NCBI GenBank assembly: GCA_007570785.1
Contig: ML664199.1
Location: forward strand, 15,987,594-16,051,593
Reading direction: 5' to 3'
Length of the DNA: 64,000 bases
DNA from: Antilocapra americana
Lineage: Eukaryota > Chordata > Mammalia > Artiodactyla > Antilocapridae
Shown here: positions 56,736 through 64,000 of the stretch, piece by piece
Position numbering within the stretch: position 1 is the first letter of the stretch
Layout of the letters: every line of letters starts with the position of its first letter
Made by a program: the position numbers and the translations under genes
The notes under the pieces: generated by a model
Told to the model about the DNA's origin: nothing
Database searches by the model: none
Seen by the model: only the letters and a program-made list of their open reading frames with translations

Positions 56736-57506
56736 AGGAAACATTTCAATGTAATAAGTTTTTCCCCCTCAATAGAGCAGAACAGAGGAGAGAGGAGGGA
56801 GGGAAGAGACTAGGACTGATGATCTGTGAGATGAGCCGGTAGTTAACCAGACGTCTGTAGATCACCTTCACCATAGTCACGCGGAACACGCTTGTCGAAA
56901 TGTAGATCCCCCAGACTCACTAAACCCAAATCAGTGCAGAAACCTGTGAGACTGTGTTTCTAACAAGAAGTCCAGGGGATTATTATAGACAGGAAAGTTC
57001 AGGAGCCATAAAATGAAATCCTCAAGGGTCGCAACTATTCCTTCCTTATGTCTGTACCTGACAATCCCATCCATTAACTATGATTGTTGTTACAAAGCAG
57101 AAAATAATTAAACATCGGACAAGGCACTTGATATCGCTGGGCTTTCATTTTCTTGAGGCTTAAAGTTTCCTGAACTTGTGACATAAGGCTGAATAGAAAT
57201 TTTTACAAGATAAATGGCCCATGTTCATTATTTCATAATCTGAAGAATTAATGAAATTACAGTAGTAATGACAAGGGCCTATGTGAATAAAATTATATAT
57301 TGATACTTAACATGGGGTGATTTAAATATAAATAGATAAGATGAATGTGAGTAGTGATGAGATCTTAAGACTCATTTCAATGGAAATCAAAATAAGGTAT
57401 CTGTAGGCCCTTGCCCTAAGGAAAACAGGAATTTATTTTCTAAAATATGGAACATCTTTGCCATAATGTTTCTATCAACTCCACTTCTAGGGATTTAAAC
57501 CTGTAA
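56736..57506. other. No gene or recognised repeat
   Basis: A purine-rich stretch at 56777-56810 and otherwise unremarkable AT-rich DNA. Confidence 0.35.
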
Positions 57507-57672
57507 GTGAGAGAGTTAGTCACTCAGTCATGCCCAACTCTGAAACCCCACAGACTGTAGCCTGCCAGCCACTGGAGTGGGTTACCATTTCCTTCCCCAG
57601 GGGATCTTCCCAGCCCAAGGACTGAATCTTGTTCTTTCATATTGCAGGCAGTCTCTACCATCTGAGTCAAAG
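57507..57672 (-). mobile_element. Bov-tA SINE, minus strand, with deletions
   Basis: Plus strand 'agagttagtcactcagtcat' through 'cagtctctaccatctgagtc'. About 30 bp of the body is missing between 'ctgccagcc' and 'actggagtgg'. The head end is decayed. Confidence 0.9.
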
Positions 57673-57879
57673 TTCACAACTAATCCTCTAACAAAATTTC
57701 CAAATATTATAATAACATCTTATAATAGCAACCCCTGTCTTAACATTAAACTTACAAAATACTCATGCTCCAGTTTCTACCTATCTCAAACCATCTGCAT
57801 TCTCTCGTCCACGTCTTTAAATATATTATCCTGTTATTGAGGCTTGGAAATAGAATTCCACAGCAGACAAATATTCCAT

Positions 57880-58200
57880 TGTCCTCTTCCTCCCTACGTT
57901 TCCTGGTCTCCTTGCAATTAGATGAAGTCATGCAACTATTTCTTTCCAGTGAAGCGGCAGTGACCTTGACATGTGTTGCTTCCAGTTCAAGGCAGTGAAA
58001 ACGCACAGGAGATTCTACAACACTCTCCTTCCCCTAGAATGGAGACTAAGAAACTAGGCAGGGTAAAGGTTCTAGATGGACACCCAGAAGTGCTGAAGCT
58101 TAGGTCACCAAGCGATATAGTGGGACTCAGACCCCCTACCAGCCCTGCAGGAACATGCAATGCAAAAGACAAGTGAACTACTGCATCCAACCCCAGAGCA
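57880..58200 (+). repeat. Ancient mammalian repeat, family unassigned
   Basis: 'cctacgtttcctggtctcct', 'tgcaattagatgaagtcatg', 'tgacatgtgttgcttccagt' follow the same old repeat pattern noted at 29740-29911. Overlapping frames on both strands are accidental. Confidence 0.4.
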
Positions 58201-58811
58201 TTAAAATTATTTCAGCATCATAACTAAATTAATATATGTATCTTCTAATATGAACATTTTTCCCATTCTATCACTTACGAGCACATAGGTAAGTTGTAAG
58301 GAGTAGAGTGAAGAACAGGAAAGAGGAGAATTGGGGTCAGTTGTACTTCTCTCCTGATGGAGACCGGCAGTCCCTACCCATCTCTCTCACATTGCAAGGA
58401 GAGGCAAGAACCAGCCCATACACAGGTGTGCACTATCTGCTCGAGAACCACATAGAGTTTTCTGAATATCAGAAATTCAAACTATACAGGAACTGACTAA
58501 GAAATTATCCCCTTTAAAGTATGTTAAAAAAGGAAATTTAGACAATGGCTGATATTTCTTACCTGCAACAACAAATTTACTTTTTATGAGTGGGAAACAC
58601 TAGTAAGGTATGATACATAAGAAAATGCCCCTAAAATGCTGCAGCATTCATAGAAGTACTCTTTTGGTTTTAAAGTTTTGTTTTTTGGAATAAAACTAAA
58701 ACTTCAAACATTTTTGGCAGGAGGGTTCTAAGTTAATCAATGCCTATGGAGAATTTGAGTGTGTCACTTAAAAATCACTCTTTAATAAAGAAGACACATA
58801 AAGTCTAAATT
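58201..58811. other. No gene or recognised repeat
   Basis: Nothing recognised. Confidence 0.35.
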
Positions 58812-58814
58812 CTT

Positions 58815-59030
58815 GTGTGTGCTCATTCAGTCATGTCTGACTCTTTGTGACCCCATGGACTATAGCCTGCCAAACTCCTCTACCTATGGAATTTTCCAGG
58901 CAAGAATACTGGAGTGGGGTGCCGTTTCCTACTACAGGGGATCTTCCTGACCTAGGGATTGAACCCACATCTCTTGCATCTCCTGCACTGGCAGGTGGAT
59001 TCTTTACCACTAACGCTACCTGGGAAGTCC
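58815..59030 (-). mobile_element. Bov-tA SINE, full length, perfect TSD
   Basis: Plus strand 'gtgtgtgctcattcagtcat' through 'aacgctacctgggaagtcc'. The exact 11-bp TSD tctaaattctt is at 58804-58814 and 59031-59041. An extra 'catctcttg' unit near 58970-58980 duplicates part of the head. Confidence 0.95.
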
Positions 59031-59049
59031 TCTAAATTCTTATCCCATT

Positions 59050-59244
59050 GAAAGTGAAAGTCACTCAGTCGTTTCCGACTCTTTGTGACCCCATGGACTA
59101 TATAGCCCATGGAATTCTCCAGGCCAGGATACTGGAGTGAGTAGCCTTTCGCTTCTTCAGGGGATCTTCCCAACTCAGGAATTGAACCCAGGTCTCCTGC
59201 ATTGCAGATGGATTATTTACCAGCTAAACCACAAGGGAAGCCCT
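59050..59244 (-). mobile_element. Bov-tA SINE, minus strand
   Basis: Plus strand 'aagtgaaagtcactcagtcg' through 'aaaccacaagggaagccc'. Lies 20 bp after the preceding SINE in the same orientation. About 20 bp is missing from the body after 'gactatatagccc'. Confidence 0.94.
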
Positions 59245-60227
59245 ACATACATAAGAGAGGGCAGAGGTGATGCTCACCCACTCGTCTTGCTACACACTGA
59301 GTGATGGAATCTATTCCCTATGAAAGCAAGCATGTAATATATCTCTTCTGAATTAAGCGACCATATGGTCCTTTTGACGTTCCTCAGTCTAGGGATGGAA
59401 ATATCTCCTGCCAGACACTTTAGTGAAGTTACAAAAGTGCCCATACCAGAATCCTCTTCCAAAGGAGACTGAAATTAGGTTAAGACCTGCAGAGTGAAAA
59501 ACAATTAAATTGAACTGAATGGCTATCTGATCCATACTCAGGCTCATCTCCAACAGAAGCTTGAGTTGTGTTCTTGATCTGCGTGGCAGAGCTCACAGCT
59601 GACTCTGCAACTACCCAAAAGTGAAGCCCTGAGTCAACTTCTTTTTTGAAACTGTTTTGGTCTCTAACATTTTTAAAAAATAGATTGACTATGTCTAAAC
59701 AGTTCTATCCATCTCTTTAGAGGATTTTCTAATGTGCAATTGCAAGATTAGAATAATAAACCTTTGGTGAATAAAAAGTCTAAAGAAAAGCTTTCACAGT
59801 GACATTTGCAAAGCATGAGTGTCTGTATAATCTGTCAAGTCTAAAATCACTTTACAGAAACAAGTTAGGAAATATTAGGCAAATTAGACAAACTAGGATA
59901 CCTTTTTTAGAATGAAACAATATCTAGGTGTCAGACTGTCAAATTATGGTATCTGTCTCTGTCTCAGAATGGAATGGGCATCAACTCATAAACCATGGCA
60001 GATGTGTTGGTTTCTAAGGATCTTCTTTCCCCAGAAATATAAACCCATGCTTTGATTTAACAGTATCTCTGGAGGTGCACACATATTCACAGTCAATCTA
60101 TCCTCCAAAGAGGAAGTCTATTTTATTGTGATAATATGCATCCTGGGCATTTCCTGTTCCAGTTTGCATACCTCCTTACTTCACAAGTACAGGTAGTGTG
60201 AAAATACACATGGGCCTTGGCCTCAGT
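59245..60227. other. No gene or recognised repeat
   Basis: About 1 kb of single-copy-looking DNA. Confidence 0.38.
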
Positions 60228-60335
60228 TCAGTCTGGATCTGATCCCAATTCTGTTACTTTCTAGCTGTGAAATCATAAAGAATGCATTTAATCACTTGAA
60301 TTAAATGAGCATCTGCTCATCTACAAAATATTTAC
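60228..60335 (-). repeat. MIR SINE fragment, minus strand
   Basis: 'tctggatctgatcccaattc', 'tgttactttctagctgtgaa' and 'gagcatctgctcatctacaa' fit the complement of MIR ends. Short and diverged. Confidence 0.55.
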
Positions 60336-60406
60336 TTCAAGCTGATATTTGTAGAATGAAATTGATCTAAAGGTTGCCAGTAAATGACACATTTGATAGC
60401 TTATAG

Positions 60407-61560
60407 TGAACAATATCGGATTCATGATCTCTGAAGAAGATTTAGCTTTGGGACCAGGAAACAGGCTTAATCACTCAAAAGCTTTTGTGTAGCAGAGTTT
60501 TACTGAAGTATAAAAAGGGACAGAGAAAGCTTCTGACATAGACCTCAGAAGTGGGATGGAGAGTGCCCCACCTACTAGTCTTAGCAAGAGAGCTATATAC
60601 TTCTCCAATTGATTATTACAGTTCGGTTCAGTCACTCAATTGTATCCAACTCTTTGTGACCCTATGGACTGAAGCATGCCAGGACTCCCTGTCCATCACC
60701 AACTTCAAAGTCTGACTCAAACTCATGCCCATTGAGTTGGTGATGCCATCCAACCATCTCATCCTCTGTCATCCCTTTCTCCCGCCTTCAATGTTTCCCA
60801 ACATCAGGGTCTTTTCCAATGAGTCAGTTCTTCACATCAGCTGGCCAAAGTATTTCCGCTTCAGCTTCAGTATCAGACCTTCCAATGAATATTCAGGACT
60901 GATTTCCTTTAGGATGGATTGGTTGGATCTCCTTGCAGTCCAAGGGACTCTCAAGAGTCTTATCCAACACCACAGTACAAAAGTATCAATTCTTCCACGC
61001 TCAGTTTTCTGTACAGTCCAACTCTCACATCTATATGGAACTACTGGAAAAATCACAGCTTTGACTAGATGAACCTTTGTTGGCCAAGTAATGTCTGCTT
61101 TTTTGTCTCAAGGTTGTAAAGGTCTTGCCAGACCCACTCCCATAACATACATTTTAAGATGACAGGATTAGTCAGAAGGTTCCTATTAAAAAGGAGAAAC
61201 ATGTCCTCAAGCAAGATACATTGTTATATTGACTAAGACAAAACAATATAGAAAAAGAGTTTGTCCTTTTCTCCTCCTTAAGAACTCCATACCCCAGTGT
61301 CCTCCTCAAGAGCCCCAGACCCCTTTCTCCTCCTTGGGAACCCCATACTTCTTATCAACTTACCTAAGAATTCACTCTCTCATATTCTATTAATGATACA
61401 TTCACAAATCGGTCTTATCTATCTTATCTACAAGTGTAAAACCTGTGAAAGCATAAGAATTTTCCTGGCCCAAGCCTTTCCTTAAGAAATCCTCTTCTTC
61501 CAACTATCTTTCAAAATTATAAGAGCCAATTGTCTAACCTGAGGACACAGATCTACTTTA
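60407..61560 (-). mobile_element. ERV LTR, minus strand, interrupted by BovB
   Basis: On the minus strand, after the BovB is set aside, a U3-like region (61101-61560, with a repeated 'aggaggag' block at 61265-61345) leads to a TATA-like 'agtatatagctctc' at about 60588-60602, an AGTAAA poly(A)-type signal near 60503-60510, and a U5-like end 'gatattgttca' at 60407. No retroviral genes adjoin it. The right-hand end is an estimate and no TSD was identified. Confidence 0.55.
60621..61100 (-). mobile_element. BovB 3' fragment, minus strand, inside LTR
   Basis: Plus strand starts 'agttcggttcagtcactcaa' (complement of the BovB tail) and runs to the region encoding [46 protein letters not shown] and LKRKYFGQLM on the minus strand. 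A 74-codon minus frame (60832-61056) is the best preserved. The RT core is absent. Confidence 0.93.
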
Positions 61561-62307
61561 TTCAAGGCAAAAGTTTAGGGATATAAAATCTGCCCTGATT
61601 TGACAACTACATGGTACTCAGGAAGTATTCAAGACAGAAGTTCAGAAGTGACTGTACATTTCATAACCTTAAGAAACAGACAAGAAAACCATGCCCATCT
61701 GAAGTCTTTACAGATCTCAGTAGTTGATAATCTTTTGAAAACTGAAACTCCATCAATCCTAAAAATGGTACAAATAAGTTAATGACAAAGTCCAGTTTTC
61801 CCTTCAATATATTAAAATAAAGCAAGTAAACTATCCTGACTTTCAAATATTAAAATAGAAAATAATTTTATTTCATATTTTAGTAAATTGACTTTCTCTA
61901 AGCAATTTTCTAATTTCGCCATTAAATTATTGCCTTTGTTATTTACTAATACTTTCTAATTTTATGTTGATCCTCTTACAATATTTTCTCAGTTTCCAAA
62001 AATTTCAGAAACATTTTAGCTAAGAAAAAAATTCACTTATCTATGTTGAGCTCTGTACTGTTTTCCAAAAATTATGCTATATGCAAAGAACACTGCTGGT
62101 GAACTATTAAACAATTAGAAGATCAATGCTGAGTGGAAGTTAAGTTTATTTCAGTCAGTCACCATCCTAGTGTTTTATCTGTAAAGTTGTCATGAGATAT
62201 TTAATCACAACTGTGTAGAATCATATAGAATTGGAATTTTAAAAATAATTTTGCCTTATGTTAGCCCCATTCTTATCTAATAGGGGAGTTTTTCTCATGA
62301 AACACTT
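61561..62307. other. No gene or recognised repeat
   Basis: AT-rich and unassigned. Confidence 0.35.
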
Positions 62308-62323
62308 AAGAATTAATAAATTA

Positions 62324-62634
62324 ATTAACAGCAAAAGAGACACAGATGTATAGAACAGTCTTTTGGACTCTATGGGAGAGGGCGAGGGCGGGATGATATG
62401 GGAGAATGGCATTGAAACATGTAAATTATCATATGTAAAATGAATTGCCAGTCCAGGTTTGATGCATGATACAGGGTGCTCAGGGCTGGTACAGTGGGAT
62501 GACCCAGAGGGATGGGATGGGGAGGGAGGTGGGAGGGAGGTTCTAGATGGGGAACACATGTACACCCATGGCGGATTCATGTCAATGTATGGCAAAACCA
62601 ATACAATATTGTAAAGTAAAAAAGAAAGAAAAAA
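62324..62634 (+). mobile_element. 5'-truncated L1 (3' UTR only), perfect 16-bp TSD
   Basis: Ruminant L1 3' end from 'acagcaaaagagacacagat' through the G-rich block (62510-62545) to 'ccaatacaatattgtaaag' and an A-rich tail. The exact TSD aagaattaataaatta is at 62308-62323 and 62635-62650. The top strand at the left edge reads tt/aaga, a good L1 endonuclease site. Low divergence from consensus-like blocks makes it one of the younger insertions here. Confidence 0.97.
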
Positions 62635-62650
62635 AAGAATTAATAAATTA

Positions 62651-64000
62651 TATTACCATGAGTTCTGATGATATGACTATAATAAGCATCAGATTTAACA
62701 ATCATGAAAATGAAAACAAATTTGGCAATTTATGCTATGAGAGAAAAAGGATTTACAGGCATGAAACATGCTTAATCATGTTCATTTCATCTTTTCTCTA
62801 TACAATATAATCTTCATCTTTCATGAAGTTGTACAATTTCCTTAATTGATAGAATCTAAGCAAATGATAAAAACCAATTTAGACTTTCATAAAAAATGCT
62901 GTGTGTGAACAAAGTGTTCTTCAGAACTCCAGTAATAAGGAATTTCAATAGAATAAGAGAAACGTATAGGATTATTGAAACTGAATAGAATTTAGTGACA
63001 ATACCCTCTAAATAAAATCAGACAGAATAAATATGTTAATGCATTGCCCCAGTACCTTCTTCAGTGATACTCCTACCAATAAATGCTTTCCTTCATGCCA
63101 CCTCCAAAGTATTCAGCTCAAGCCTGCAAAGCCAGACATATGGACACAATGCCCATCTTCTCTATATATCCCATCTTTTCTAGATACCACATTCTGTTTC
63201 ACTACAGATTACATCAAGACCAAAGACCTCCACTAAAAGGTGAATCTTTTTTTTTTATACCTTGAAGCATAATAGAATTGCTATAGATTATAAACTCATT
63301 AACATCATATATTTAGTCTCTAATAAAATTCCTAATTGATTTTTTGATGTCATTTTCATCTTAGAAATTTAGGGAACATTCTATGTTTCAAATTTCAATA
63401 GTGATAGACTTCAGAATTTAGAATACAATAAGATTTAATATTTTAAAGAAAAATACATATACCCATAAAATTTTGGATGATTACACTCCAGTTTTAATAA
63501 CTATTATTTATTTGAAAAGGGAATGGAAAGTAATATTCTTCCAATTAAAATAAAGAAAAAAAATTTTTTAAAAAGAAAAGGAAATGGTACTTAACACTTT
63601 CTTAGTTTTGTTTTTGTTTACTACTTTTACTACAATGAACTTAAATTAATAACTATTTTTAAACCTTTCAGAAAAAAATGTTTGCTGTTCATATTATAAA
63701 ATATATAAAAAAGTAGATTTCTTCTCCCTATCACCATTACCACCAAAGGATAAAAACAAGATATTAATCTGCTGACTAAAGTATTTGGGGTTCTCTCTTT
63801 ATTAATGAGAAAAAAAGTAAAGCAGTTTTTATGAAACTAATAAAAGACTTCCCCTTATCCAGACTGCTGAAAATTCAGAAGGTCAGACGCAGTTATAACT
63901 AGAAACAGACTTATGTGGTATCTAAGATGGAGAACTCAGGCAGCCAAAATTCATAATCTAGCAACTTTCAAATATTGATGAGTGTCTGTAGAAAGAGCAA
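62651..64000. other. No gene or recognised repeat
   Basis: Very AT-rich terminal stretch with several A-runs and T-runs. No exon or repeat landmarks that I can support. Confidence 0.38.

Overview
This window is nuclear DNA of a bovid ruminant (cattle, sheep, goat or a close relative). The assignment rests on repeat content: LINEs of the BovB (RTE) family, the Bov-tA / BovA / Bov-A2 SINEs derived from them, and ruminant-type L1 3' ends all occur only together in Bovidae-like genomes. The DNA is AT-rich and I see no CpG island and no rRNA or true tRNA gene. I find no intact protein-coding gene. Apart from one candidate 60-nt exon, the longer open frames are LINE relics, shadows or unassigned, so the window reads as intergenic or deep-intronic DNA.

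Layout. 0-13.8 kb: three retroviral LTR-like or L2/L1 fragments, several SINEs, and two unassigned minus-strand coding-like stretches (9.7-10.8 kb). 13.9-17.8 kb: a long plus-strand BovB relic carrying a nested BovB 3' end and a nested L1 3' end. 17.8-31.7 kb: mostly single-copy-looking DNA with scattered SINEs, MIRs and ancient repeats, including a head-to-head style inverted Bov-tA pair inside one target-site duplication (TSD) at 20.97-21.40 kb. 31.9-37.1 kb: three L1 3' portions and a MaLR-type LTR. 38.4-39.3 kb: three SINEs. 39.5-46.8 kb: a three-level nest, an old 5'-inverted L1 interrupted by a 5'-inverted BovB, itself interrupted by a younger truncated L1 with a perfect 14-bp TSD. 46.9 kb: a 60-nt stretch with splice-site-like flanks. 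47.9-53.8 kb: ancient L1M/HAL1-type LINE sequence. 53.8-55.1 kb: another 5'-inverted L1 containing a SINE, then more SINEs. 55-61.6 kb: L2, ancient repeats, SINEs, and a minus-strand LTR interrupted by a BovB 3' end. 62.3-62.65 kb: a 5'-truncated L1 with a perfect 16-bp TSD.

No gene network or operon-like system can be described. What can be read well is the insertion history: which element landed in which, the TSDs that prove it, and three separate retrotransposons whose 5' part is inverted in the way expected of twin priming. I looked for an undescribed biological system and do not see one I could defend. The most useful leads are the candidate exon, the BovB 5' inversion, the inverted SINE pair, and the unassigned coding-like stretches. 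Repeat family names come from recognising consensus features by eye; subfamily names and exact ends need a RepeatMasker run.
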